A DNA stretch of 64,000 nucleotides, from assembly GCA_005116745.1 (NCBI GenBank), contig SWDS01000002.1, positions 166,652 to 230,651 on the forward strand, in the 5' to 3' direction. Positions within the stretch are counted from its first letter, which is position 1; every line of letters starts with the position of its first letter. This document shows positions 46,738 to 54,967 of this stretch, piece by piece. This DNA comes from Nitrospira sp. GTDB lineage: Bacteria > Nitrospirota > Nitrospiria > Nitrospirales > Nitrospiraceae. Made by a program: the position numbers and the translations under genes. A model generated the notes under the pieces. It was not told the origin of the DNA. It made no database searches and was given only the letters and a program-made list of their open reading frames with translations.

Positions 46738-47025
46738 GTGGAGAAATGGGACTATGCGTTCGATCCAGAGAAGAACACCTGGCTCATCCGGGAGCGCGGA
46801 ATCAGCTTCGAACAGATCATCGCGCTGATTGAAAGCGGCCATCTCGTTCAGGTGCTGGAACATCACGACCGCGAGCGCTATCCCAACCAGCTTCTCTACG
46901 AAGTCGATGTAGGTGGATATATTTACGTCGTCCCAGTCGTCAGAGACCACCAGACACTGTTTTTAAAGACGATCTATCCAAGCCGGAAGGCCACGAGAAG
47001 CCGCGCGAAAGGACGCCCATCATGA
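46738..47025 (+). CDS. BrnT-like toxin
   Basis: 95 residues from a GTG at 46738; the longer frame upstream is the antisense of avd fragment A and was discarded. FDPEKNTWLIRERGISFEQI, YPNQLLYEVDVGGYIYVVPVV and FLKTIYPSRKATR follow the compact RelE-like fold of BrnT/DUF4258 proteins. Probably a translation-inhibiting RNase, paired with the overlapping downstream gene. Confidence 0.8.
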   Translation: MEKWDYAFDPEKNTWLIRERGISFEQIIALIESGHLVQVLEHHDRERYPNQLLYEVDVGGYIYVVPVVRDHQTLFLKTIYPSRKATRSRAKGRPS

Positions 47026-47303
47026 AGAAGAAACTCGTGTTGGATCAAGACGAAGAACAGCTGATCACTGATTACGAACGCGGTGCTTTCAGGCCGGTCA
47101 AGAATCAGGACATGGCCAGAAAAGAAGCGATGGAAGCCGCCCGGCGCTACGTGCGCAAGGACGCCCGGATCAATATCCGATTATCGACCGCCGACCTTGA
47201 GCTGCTCAAGCAACGCGCCGCCGAAGAAGGCCTACCCTATCAAAGCCTGATCGCCAGCATCCTTCATAAATACGTCAGCCGCTCTGCGCCACAGACAAAT
47301 TAA
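47022..47303 (+). CDS. Ribbon-helix-helix antitoxin partner (CopG/BrnA-like)
   Basis: 93 residues, starting in a 4-base overlap (ATGA) with the toxin. INIRLSTADLELLKQRAAEEGLPYQSLIASILHKYV is the CopG-type DNA-binding fold at the C-terminal end; the N-terminal part is charged and likely contacts the toxin. The toxin-first order is that of BrnTA. Confidence 0.85.
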   Translation: MKKKLVLDQDEEQLITDYERGAFRPVKNQDMARKEAMEAARRYVRKDARINIRLSTADLELLKQRAAEEGLPYQSLIASILHKYVSRSAPQTN

Positions 47304-47309
47304 CCAGTC

Positions 47310-47350
47310 GCCCTGAGTTCTTCGACTTCGCTCAGAACAGGCATGTCGAA
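47310..47350. repeat. Short palindromic repeat, GAGTTCTTCGACTTCGC type
   Basis: Hairpin-forming TTCTTCGACTTCGCTCAGAA followed by CATGTCGAAG. A related unit, TACTGAGCTTGTCGAAGCA, is at 47567-47585. The two flank the avd fragment B. They look like dispersed palindromic repeats, not coding sequence. Confidence 0.5.
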
Positions 47351-47409
47351 GCCTGCCGTGAGTTCATCGAACCGGATGAACGGAGAGTTTTTCCGCAACC
47401 TGCTCGACC

Positions 47410-47530
47410 GCATTTCGAGGCGCTCTCCTAATGTGAAACGACGCGAGCGCGGGAATTCATCGAGCTGCGGAATCAGCCACAGCAACAGCTTGTGGCACGA
47501 CTGCACGGCTTGGGGAACCGTCGGAGACAT
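47410..47530 (-). pseudogene. avd-like gene fragment B
   Basis: From an ATG at 47530 the minus strand encodes MSPTVPQAVQSCHKLLLWLI, then PQLDEFPRSRRFTLGERLE, after which resemblance to Avd is lost. This is the first helix and turn of the Avd four-helix bundle. Together with fragment A it brackets the BrnT/antitoxin pair in the same orientation. No reverse transcriptase frame is present in the window. Confidence 0.6.
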
Positions 47531-47678
47531 CACGTCACTCCACAACCTACTATCATGCGTTCGTACTGAGCTTGTCGAAGCATGAGCGGATGGGCTTCCC
47601 GCAGCTCCCTCGACCACATCTGACTACACTCGCCCAACGGACTCGGAGGCAAAGGGTCAAAGAACAAAGCGCACAGGG

Positions 47679-50381
47679 CTACGAAAGGTCCAGGGCAAGA
47701 CGGAAGCCAAGGATGCCGTTGTCCCGGCTGTCGGCATTGCCTATGTCGTCCCGGGTCTCACGCAGGTGTACCGATCCGGCGCCCCGGTAGCCGGCATCGC
47801 ACCCGTTCCGAAGAGAGACACGTGAGCTCCCCAGCCTGTAGTCCCAGGAACCGCCGCGGATCACGCGCCGGTCGCCACCCTTGTCGATACGCATGGTCTC
47901 CAGTCGTTCGGAGTTCCTGGTTTTGTTCACACACCATTCCCAGACATTCCCCATCATATCCAGCACACCCTGTTGCGTGGCCCCCTGAGGATACATCCCC
48001 ACCGCCGTGGTCCGGTTCAGTCGGCTTTCATAGCTGTTGCAACGGGAACCATCCCGCCCGCCTTCCCACGGATATTCGCGCTCTGGATCTCCCCCTGTCG
48101 CCGCCTGCTGCCATTCCCACTCTGTCGGTAAACGAACCGGCTGGTCAGGCTGGTGGTGACTGAGCCACCGGCAAAAGGCAACGGCTTCGTACCAGGAGAC
48201 TGTTTCCCGAGGAGCGTTAGCTTCGTGCCATGACGCGGTACACGCCTCCTCGCTCTGTTCGATGTCCTTCCACCACTCCTCATTTCGATAGCCATCCGTT
48301 GCTGTGATGAACGCCGCGAACTGCGCGTTCGTCACTGGGTATTTAGCCATGCGGAAGGGCTTCACCTCGAACACGTGATCGCCATCCTCAAGCTTGACGC
48401 TGCCTCCGGGGATATCGATCCACACGATGTCAGGCACACCGTCTTTCACCCCGACACCGGGTCGCGTATCGCCGAACTCGGCGAGCGTTTGGCCGATCAG
48501 TAGCCGCTCTTGATGCGAGAGCTCCTCCTCTAATTTCGCAAGCAGCAGCTGGTGAGGCTTCAGAAACCGCTCCAACTCGGGAGAGAGACTCTTGCCGAAC
48601 TGCTCGAGCGCATTAAGCACCTTCTTCGCACGGTTGCCAAGCCACAGCTCGTGTGGATTGTCGCCGCCCTTCTGCCATCTCCTGGCTTCCACTTCAGCAT
48701 GATCGATATCACGCAAGGCTTCCCCGCTCTTCTCAATCCAATCTTTGAGCTCCGGCCAGGCAGTAAACAACTTCTCATGGGCGACCTCCACGACGGCCTC
48801 TTGGCCGGTCCCGCTCGTGACCAAGACGCGGCACTCTTGTCCTGCCAATGCGTCGATGAGCTTCTTGGCGGCCTGATTCGAACTGAACATCGAAACGGCC
48901 GCGCGGCGTCGCGTCGGCGGGCGTTCTCGTTCGAGGTGCATGAGTTCGGCAAAGACGCGGTCGAACGATCCGCCCACCTGTTCGTCCAAACCAGACAAGA
49001 CGTCATTGGTCTTTGTCGCGATCGCACCGACCACACCACCAATGGCCTCATAGGCCTCCATCCTAAAGATCCGGCCCTTACGCCTCTCAAAGAGTTGCTT
49101 GAGGGCATATTCGACAAGGGCCAGGTTCCCCGGCTCTTGCCCAGTATCCTGCAAGATCCGCTCGACAAGTCCCTGCTCAAACTCGTATCCGGTGGCGTGA
49201 GCCGGTTTCTCGATCATGTCCTGCAATACCCTCGGCGATACAGGACCCAAGTGATGCCGGTAAGGACTGTTGAGCAGGGCCAGGGTTGATTCGTACTCTT
49301 CCAGCTTCCCAAGAAATTCGCTACGGATAGTGGCGATGACTCTGAGCCGATTGGTCTGGTCTTGCGCCGTGCCGATCACTTGCTCAAGAAACGTCTGAAT
49401 GTCCGGCTCGTGAAAGCCACTCGTAAACACCTCCTCGAATTGATCGACGAACAGGATCAATTCCTGCCCTTGGGTGAGATGCTGAGAGAGGAGGTCCCGA
49501 AACGTCGAGCCTGTGGCTGTCAATCGTGGCCGAACGGCGAGCTGGAAGATCTCTTTGAGTCCACGGGCCAACGCATCCCAGGGGGTGTCGCCATCGCTCG
49601 GCTGGATGCGCTGCCATAGCCATTGCGCGTTTCCAGGTAATCGCCCTTGTTTGGTAATAGCCTGCCAGACTCCCGCCGCGACCACGGACGATTTCCCAGA
49701 TCCAGACGCCCCGATGACGAGCAGTGTGCGTCCCCCCGGCTCACTCATCTTGGCGACGAGCTCGTCCACTTCACGATCACGCCCGAAGAACAACGGCGCA
49801 TAGTCCTGGTTAAACCACAGCAACCCCCGATAGGGCGACGTGCCCTCCGGCCAATCGATGCGAACCTGCCGCGGGCTTGGCTGCCCTCTCTCTTCTTCAT
49901 CTTCCTTCAACGCTTGGTAAATAAGTTTCTCAAGCTCATCGACATTGCTAAACGATGCACACATCACTTTTGCATCATTCAGTCGTTGACGAAACTGCTC
50001 CTGCCGATCGCCATACCTCACATCCATGAAGCGCCTCAGTGGAACCGACGCCTCCGGATCGAGTAGGAAAAGGAACCGTTTTATGGTTGGTGCTTCCGTC
50101 GCCGCTTGAAATTCGAGTTCGGCATAGGAGACTTCTGGCTGGTCACGAACAGGAGAGCCATAGCGCAACCCGATCAACCCAATATAGACATCGCATTCAC
50201 GAACGCACTTCTTACAGTACTCGGCAGGTTTTTCATCTCGCGCCGTGAAATACCCCATATCGCGTGGCACACTTCCAGCCCGATTCACCGCCGCAACTGC
50301 AGCGTCGATAAACGATCTCTTTTCAGGATACTTAGCGAATTCTGACGTGTGACTGATGAACACTTTAAGAATCTTCGTCAT
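47679..50381 (-). CDS. DUF4062 - STAND NTPase - FGE/C-type-lectin-fold protein (DGR-target-like)
   Basis: 900 residues from the ATG at 50381 (the longer frame to 50444 lacks support). Order: N-terminal DUF4062/TIR-like domain (1-150; LKVFISHTSEF, CDVYIGLIGLRYGS), linker, then an nSTAND NTPase (about 195-480; SPYRGLLWFNQDYAPLFFGR, Walker A GASGSGKSS near 224, Walker B LILFVDQFEEVF). A helical arm follows, then a formylglycine-generating-enzyme fold (about 655-900) with PVTNAQFAAF, PTEWEWQQAATGG and MGNVWEWC. The end, RVIRGGSWDYRLGSSRVSLR to NGILGFRLALDLS, matches the variable region of DGR target proteins. A defence or self/non-self receptor is inferred. Confidence 0.85.
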   Translation of the reverse strand: MTKILKVFISHTSEFAKYPEKRSFIDAAVAAVNRAGSVPRDMGYFTARDEKPAEYCKKCVRECDVYIGLIGLRYGSPVRDQPEVSYAELEFQAATEAPTIKRFLFLLDPEASVPLRRFMDVRYGDRQEQFRQRLNDAKVMCASFSNVDELEKLIYQALKEDEEERGQPSPRQVRIDWPEGTSPYRGLLWFNQDYAPLFFGRDREVDELVAKMSEPGGRTLLVIGASGSGKSSVVAAGVWQAITKQGRLPGNAQWLWQRIQPSDGDTPWDALARGLKEIFQLAVRPRLTATGSTFRDLLSQHLTQGQELILFVDQFEEVFTSGFHEPDIQTFLEQVIGTAQDQTNRLRVIATIRSEFLGKLEEYESTLALLNSPYRHHLGPVSPRVLQDMIEKPAHATGYEFEQGLVERILQDTGQEPGNLALVEYALKQLFERRKGRIFRMEAYEAIGGVVGAIATKTNDVLSGLDEQVGGSFDRVFAELMHLERERPPTRRRAAVSMFSSNQAAKKLIDALAGQECRVLVTSGTGQEAVVEVAHEKLFTAWPELKDWIEKSGEALRDIDHAEVEARRWQKGGDNPHELWLGNRAKKVLNALEQFGKSLSPELERFLKPHQLLLAKLEEELSHQERLLIGQTLAEFGDTRPGVGVKDGVPDIVWIDIPGGSVKLEDGDHVFEVKPFRMAKYPVTNAQFAAFITATDGYRNEEWWKDIEQSEEACTASWHEANAPRETVSWYEAVAFCRWLSHHQPDQPVRLPTEWEWQQAATGGDPEREYPWEGGRDGSRCNSYESRLNRTTAVGMYPQGATQQGVLDMMGNVWEWCVNKTRNSERLETMRIDKGGDRRVIRGGSWDYRLGSSRVSLRNGCDAGYRGAGSVHLRETRDDIGNADSRDNGILGFRLALDLS

Positions 50382-50546
50382 CTTTGCACTCTCAAGGGTG
50401 GGTACGTACGCAGCGCATTCTACGCTTCCATTAGACAAAGGCAAGAACCAGGAACAGCCTTGGCCACTCTCGTCCCTGCTCCGTCATTGATCCAATCGTC
50501 ACCAATTGCTACGATGGTCGGTCTTTCACCTGTGGAATCGCTCGCT

Positions 50547-53327
50547 ATGCCAAACCCACTGCCCCCCAAACCCTCGACCGATCACCTCATCATTGAAGGC
50601 GCCCGGCAGAATAATCTGAAGAACGTCTCGCTTCAGATTCCCCACAACAAAGTCACGGCTATCACTGGCGTCTCAGGATCGGGAAAATCCTCGCTCGCGT
50701 TCGACACAATCTTCGCGGAAGGGCAATGGCGCTATGTCGAGTCGCTCTCGACTTATGCCCGCATGTTTCTCGATAAGGTGGCTCGCCCGGACGTTGATCG
50801 CATTCTCAACGTGCGCCCGGCCATTGCCATCGAGCAGAAGAATCAAGTGCGCACATCGCGCTCGACGGTTGGGACGACGACGGAAATTGCCGATCTCCTG
50901 CGCCTGCTCTTCGCCAAGATCGGCAAGTCCATCTGTCCTGACTGTACGCAAGAGGCCCGATCGTTCCAGCCAGACAGCGTGGCAGACGACCTGCTGACAC
51001 GATGGCCTGATGCCAGGGCCATGATACTGTTCCCAATCGCAACTCCTTCACCCAAGGAAGAGGCGACTTTTGTCCAATCACTCCTGACGCGGGGGTTTGC
51101 CAGGCTCAAAGCAAACAACGAGATCGTTGATCTACATGAGGTCGGACAGCGTTCACTCCACAAGCTCTCCTCGCTCCACATCGTCCTCGATCGCCTAGTG
51201 ATCCGGGAAGACAACCGCACTCGTCTCGTCGAAGCAGTGGAAACAGCCTTCCGCGAAGGAGAGGGCCGCTGCTCAATCGACCTCATCGGTCATGGACAAC
51301 AGTCGTACAGCACGAAATCGCTCTGCCAGAAATGCGGGCGCACCTTCGAGCCCCTGCGGCCGGTTCTCTTTTCGTTCAACCATCCGTTCGGCGCCTGTCC
51401 CGAGTGCAAAGGCTTCGGCAATGTGCTGCGGTACGATCCTGAACTGGTGATCCCTGACCAAGCCAAGTCACTTGCCGATGGAGCGGTGGAACCTTGGAGT
51501 AAACCGAGCTCTGCCTGGTGGCAGAAGCAAATGATCACTGCGATGAAACGAAAAGGCGTCGATATCACGATCCCGTTCACATCGCTTCCCACGGATACTC
51601 AGCAACTGCTCTGGCAGGGTGACAAGTCCTTCGATGGGATCAACGACTTCTTCGAGCACCTGGAAGGCAAACGCTACAAGCTCCATGTCCGTGTCTTTCT
51701 CAGCCGTTACCGTACGCCTTTCGATTGTCCTGGTTGCCATGGCAGCCGCCTGAAGCCGGACGCGCTGTTTGTCAAAATCGCCGATGCCGATATTCATGCG
51801 ACGACGGAACGGACCGTCGAGAGTCTTTCAGGATGGGTAGACTCCTTACCCCTCTCGCCCACTGAGCAAGCGATCGCCGAAGATATTCTCCGTCAGCTCA
51901 CGGCCAAACTGAGCTTCCTCCAACGAGTCGGCCTTGGGTATCTGACGCTCAACCGACAGACGAAAACGCTGTCCGGTGGTGAGGCGCAACGAGTTGCGCT
52001 GGCGAATCAGCTGGGTTCTCGGCTCGTTGGCACACTCTACGTCCTGGATGAACCGACGATTGGCCTTCATCCAAGGGATACCGACCTCCTCGCCGAGATC
52101 CTTCACGATCTTGCCAATACCGGAAACACCGTCGTGGTCGTTGAGCATGATCGCCGCATGATCGAATCAGCCGACTACATCGTTGAACTCGGTCCTCACT
52201 CCGGTGAAAAGGGCGGCGAGATTGTCTGTGCGGCACCAGCCAATGAATTCATCCAGGACCGTCGTCCCACAACGGCTCGATACTTGCGAGGCGAAGACCG
52301 CATTCCCCTGCCCGTCAAGCGACGACCCGGCAACGGCAAGATGCTGGTGATGGCTGGCGTGGCTGAACATAACCTGAAAGACCTGTCCGTTCGGATTCCC
52401 CTCGGCATGCTCGTGTGTGTCACCGGCGTCTCCGGCTCTGGCAAAAGTACATTAGTCGAAGACACTCTCTACCGCGCCGTGGCCCGCGCGTTTCGCGTGG
52501 ACTCCCTTCCCATGGGGCGCTTTAAGGCCATCAAAGGCATCGAACACCTCAAAGGCATCAAGTTGATCGACCAACAGCCGATCGGACGCACTCCTCGCTC
52601 CAACCCCATCACCTACCTGAAAGCCTTCGATGAGATCCGCCGGCTGTTTGCGTCTGAACGGGAAGCACTCACGCGAGGATTCACACCAGGCCACTTTTCG
52701 TTTAATGCCTCTGGCGGTCGCTGTGAACGCTGCGAAGGCAGCGGTGTGGAAAAGCTAGAGATGTATTTCTTCGAGGATATCTACGCACCCTGCGAGGTCT
52801 GTGACGGCAAGCGCTTCAAACCGGAGGTCCTGAAGATTCGTTACCGGGGCAAGAACATCTCCGATGTGCTCGGCATGACCGTGGAGGAGGCGCTCTCCTT
52901 TTTCACTGGAATGCCCAAGCTCCAGGAACGCTTACACCTTCTCACCTCCATCGGCCTGGGGTATTTGCGCCTAGGCCAATCGGCCACCACACTCTCCGGC
53001 GGCGAAGCTCAGCGGTTAAAAATCGCCGCCGAGCTGAAGGACAGCAGCGCGAAAGATGTCCTCTATGTCATGGATGAGCCAACGACGGGCTTGCACTTTG
53101 ACGACATCAAGAAGCTCCTCACCGTTCTTCACAAACTCGTGAACGCCGGCAACACCCTGGTGGTCGTCGAGCACAACCTCGACGTCATCAAATCCGCCGA
53201 CTGGATCATCGACCTCGGCCCAGAAGGCGGCGCCGCAGGGGGGCAAATCATTGCGGAGGGAAGACCGGAGCAAGTAGCAAAAGTAGCGGCGTCACATACG
53301 GGGCAGTTTCTAGGCAAGATATCTTGA
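50547..53327 (+). CDS. uvrA: Excinuclease ABC subunit UvrA
   Basis: DNA damage sensor of nucleotide excision repair. About 926 residues from the ATG at 50547; ATGs at 50514 and 50349 also lie in frame, but the upstream residues do not look like UvrA and overlap the divergent STAND gene. Two ABC modules with Walker A GVSGSGKSS and GVSGSGKST, signatures LSGGEAQR twice, and zinc-binding cysteine sets in CQKCGRTF/CPECKGFGN, CPGCHGSR and CERCEGSG/CEVCDGKRF. The extreme C-terminus is GQFLGKIS; two diverged copies of the same 3' end lie downstream (54075-54254 and 54968-55173). Confidence 0.95.
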   Translation: MPNPLPPKPSTDHLIIEGARQNNLKNVSLQIPHNKVTAITGVSGSGKSSLAFDTIFAEGQWRYVESLSTYARMFLDKVARPDVDRILNVRPAIAIEQKNQVRTSRSTVGTTTEIADLLRLLFAKIGKSICPDCTQEARSFQPDSVADDLLTRWPDARAMILFPIATPSPKEEATFVQSLLTRGFARLKANNEIVDLHEVGQRSLHKLSSLHIVLDRLVIREDNRTRLVEAVETAFREGEGRCSIDLIGHGQQSYSTKSLCQKCGRTFEPLRPVLFSFNHPFGACPECKGFGNVLRYDPELVIPDQAKSLADGAVEPWSKPSSAWWQKQMITAMKRKGVDITIPFTSLPTDTQQLLWQGDKSFDGINDFFEHLEGKRYKLHVRVFLSRYRTPFDCPGCHGSRLKPDALFVKIADADIHATTERTVESLSGWVDSLPLSPTEQAIAEDILRQLTAKLSFLQRVGLGYLTLNRQTKTLSGGEAQRVALANQLGSRLVGTLYVLDEPTIGLHPRDTDLLAEILHDLANTGNTVVVVEHDRRMIESADYIVELGPHSGEKGGEIVCAAPANEFIQDRRPTTARYLRGEDRIPLPVKRRPGNGKMLVMAGVAEHNLKDLSVRIPLGMLVCVTGVSGSGKSTLVEDTLYRAVARAFRVDSLPMGRFKAIKGIEHLKGIKLIDQQPIGRTPRSNPITYLKAFDEIRRLFASEREALTRGFTPGHFSFNASGGRCERCEGSGVEKLEMYFFEDIYAPCEVCDGKRFKPEVLKIRYRGKNISDVLGMTVEEALSFFTGMPKLQERLHLLTSIGLGYLRLGQSATTLSGGEAQRLKIAAELKDSSAKDVLYVMDEPTTGLHFDDIKKLLTVLHKLVNAGNTLVVVEHNLDVIKSADWIIDLGPEGGAAGGQIIAEGRPEQVAKVAASHTGQFLGKIS

Positions 53328-53338
53328 GCCGACGGATA

Positions 53339-53367
53339 TTGACGTAATTCTGTACAGAATATAGACT
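53339..53367 (+). promoter_or_regulatory. Promoter with internal palindromic operator
   Basis: TTGACG, 17 bases, TAGACT. A perfect 14-bp palindrome, ATTCTGTACAGAAT (53347-53360), fills the spacer, an ideal site for autoregulation by the antitoxin. It begins 12 bases after the uvrA stop. Confidence 0.7.
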
Positions 53368-53399
53368 TAACTAGCTACTAAGACAAAAGGGGGAACTCG

Positions 53400-53681
53400 A
53401 TGGGAATTACATCCAAAGATGTCGTTTCACTCAGTCAAGCACGAGCAAAGCTCACCGAGTTGTGCGACGAGGTACGAACGAACGGGAGCGAGAAACTTAT
53501 TACCAAGAATGGGGGTAGCTGCGCGGCGCTCATCGACGCAGATCGCCTGGACTATTACCACCGGCTAGAGCGGGAGCACATCCATCTCGGACTACTGGAA
53601 GAAGCCATCAAAGGTCTCACTGACCTCAAAGCAGGCAAGACCATGAGCCTCGCCCAACTCAAAGCACGTCATGGCCGGTAA
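53400..53681 (+). CDS. Phd/YefM-like antitoxin
   Basis: 93 residues with a GGGGGAA site before the ATG. VVSLSQARAKLTELCDEVR and EKLITKNGGSCAALIDADRLDYY follow the Phd fold; the C-terminal helix is LLEEAIKGLTDLKAGK. It overlaps the toxin gene by 11 bases. First cassette inserted behind uvrA. Confidence 0.85.
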   Translation: MGITSKDVVSLSQARAKLTELCDEVRTNGSEKLITKNGGSCAALIDADRLDYYHRLEREHIHLGLLEEAIKGLTDLKAGKTMSLAQLKARHGR

Positions 53682-54045
53682 ACGACCGAGGTTTACCGAA
53701 AACTTTTCTGCTAATCTTAGCGCCATTGAAGAGTTCCTTGAACCCCACAGCCGCACAACATTCCGCCATTTCCTCGCTCGACTGTTCGACGATGCCATAC
53801 CAACTCTGTGTCGGTTTCCACAGTCTGGCCGATCGTTTTTAGCCCGCACAATCAAGTCCACAAAGGCAAGAGTGCTGAGCAAGCGGCTGAGCACGCTTCT
53901 CGGCAAACAAGACGACCTGCGTGAGTTTGTGATGGACCAGTATCTCGTGTTGTATCTCGTACGCCGAGACCAGGTGATCTTCCTCGCGGTGAAACATCAT
54001 CGACAGCTGTCGTTCGACCTCAAAGGATTTTGGCATGAGGAATAG
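53671..54045 (+). CDS. RelE/ParE-like toxin
   Basis: 124 residues. RPRFTENFSANLSAIEEFLE, a central insertion with basic residues, and QYLVLYLVRRDQVIFLAVKHHRQLSFDL at the end fit the RelE/ParE fold, longer than usual. Paired with the overlapping antitoxin. Activity is inferred. Confidence 0.75.
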   Translation: MAGKRPRFTENFSANLSAIEEFLEPHSRTTFRHFLARLFDDAIPTLCRFPQSGRSFLARTIKSTKARVLSKRLSTLLGKQDDLREFVMDQYLVLYLVRRDQVIFLAVKHHRQLSFDLKGFWHEE

Positions 54046-54074
54046 CTACCTGACACTGCGGATATAACACTCTC

Positions 54075-54254
54075 ATGGTCGTGACCCGTCTCAATGTGTC
54101 AAGTCGGCTGATTATCGACCTGGGCCTCGAAGGCGGGGCCGGCGGCGGTCAGATCATAGCCGAAGGACGACCGGAACAAGTCGCGAAGATAGCTGGATCA
54201 CGTACAGGACGGCTTCTCACAAACGCCTTAGCGAGAGCATCTTCCATAGATTGA
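54075..54254 (+). pseudogene. uvrA 3'-end copy 1
   Basis: 59 codons, open from an [39 protein letters not shown] and a tail [10 protein letters not shown]. It matches the last 40-odd residues of UvrA ([20 protein letters not shown] and onward) but is clearly diverged. It starts 29 bases after the toxin stop and precedes the VapBC cassette. Confidence 0.85.
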
Positions 54255-54269
54255 GAAGTCTCTGAGGCC

Positions 54270-54299
54270 TTGCCGTGTAACAATATGATTGTTTATACT
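54270..54299 (+). promoter_or_regulatory. Promoter and operator of the VapBC-like module
   Basis: TTGCCG, 18 bases, TATACT. Just downstream ATGTACAT occurs twice with a two-base overlap gap (about 54303-54322), a symmetric element suited to the antitoxin. Confidence 0.5.
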
Positions 54300-54334
54300 G
54301 TCCATGTACATCGCATGTACATTTTGGAGGGGCC

Positions 54335-54538
54335 ATGACTACTGCGCTGAAGCACAAGCACCTCGTATTGGATCAGCGAAAGATCGATGCTGCAAAGCGA
54401 TATTTCGGAGTTACCTCCGAGCAGGAAGCGATTGATAAGGCACTCTCTCTCCTGATTGAGGAACAACGACTGAGTAAGGCGCTTCGACCTCTGAAAGGAA
54501 TTTTGAAAGGCGACGACCGACCATGGCCTTACCGATAG
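54335..54538 (+). CDS. VapB-like antitoxin
   Basis: 67 residues with TGGAGG before the ATG. LVLDQRKIDAAKRYFGVTSE and EAIDKALSLLIEEQ is the ribbon-helix-helix pattern of VapB-type antitoxins; the C-terminal end (GILKGDDRPWP) would contact the toxin. It overlaps the PIN-domain gene by 16 bases. Confidence 0.82.
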   Translation: MTTALKHKHLVLDQRKIDAAKRYFGVTSEQEAIDKALSLLIEEQRLSKALRPLKGILKGDDRPWPYR

Positions 54539-54957
54539 GTGGCAAGGTCCTCCTCAATACGAATGTCTTCATCGATTTCTTAAGAGCAGATAGACACACA
54601 GAATGGGTCTTGGGTGGACATGGGAGTGTTGTGCGGTTCATCTCAGCCATTGTTCTACTTGAACTTCGGCTCGGCGCAGACACACCAAAGCGCAAGAAAG
54701 CCATTGACCGACTTCAACACGCATTCTCTTCCGAACGCACTCTCGGCCTGACGCCTACAGTTCTTGATCGGGCTGGGCAGCTCTTTCGAGCCATGTATGG
54801 AAACGCTTCCGGATTACGCGACCGGCTTGGGCCCATGAATGATGTTCTCATCGCTCTCACAGCAAGAGAAATCGGCGCAACCGTCGTGACCAGCAACGTG
54901 CTCGAATTTCGGCGAATCGCAGCGAAAGTCTCAGGCCTTAAGATTGTTGAACCCTAG
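54523..54957 (+). CDS. VapC-like PIN-domain toxin with altered first acidic residue
   Basis: 144 residues. PIN-domain layout: VLLNTNVFIDFLR, ISAIVLLELRLGA, MNDVLIALTAREIGATVVTSN. The first catalytic aspartate (normally LxDTN) is Asn here (AAT codon). The Glu in LLELRLG and the Asp in MNDVLIAL are kept. PIN nucleases need the acidic cluster to hold metal, so this toxin may be weakened or inactive. Paired with the upstream VapB-like gene. Confidence 0.85.
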   Translation: MALPIGGKVLLNTNVFIDFLRADRHTEWVLGGHGSVVRFISAIVLLELRLGADTPKRKKAIDRLQHAFSSERTLGLTPTVLDRAGQLFRAMYGNASGLRDRLGPMNDVLIALTAREIGATVVTSNVLEFRRIAAKVSGLKIVEP

Positions 54958-54967
54958 CGACTCTCTC

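Noticed and set aside
47022-54957. CRISPR array or integron
   Set aside because: Repeated sequences here are fragments of uvrA and avd, and short palindromes. There are no evenly spaced direct repeats, no cas genes, and no integrase or attC-like sites.
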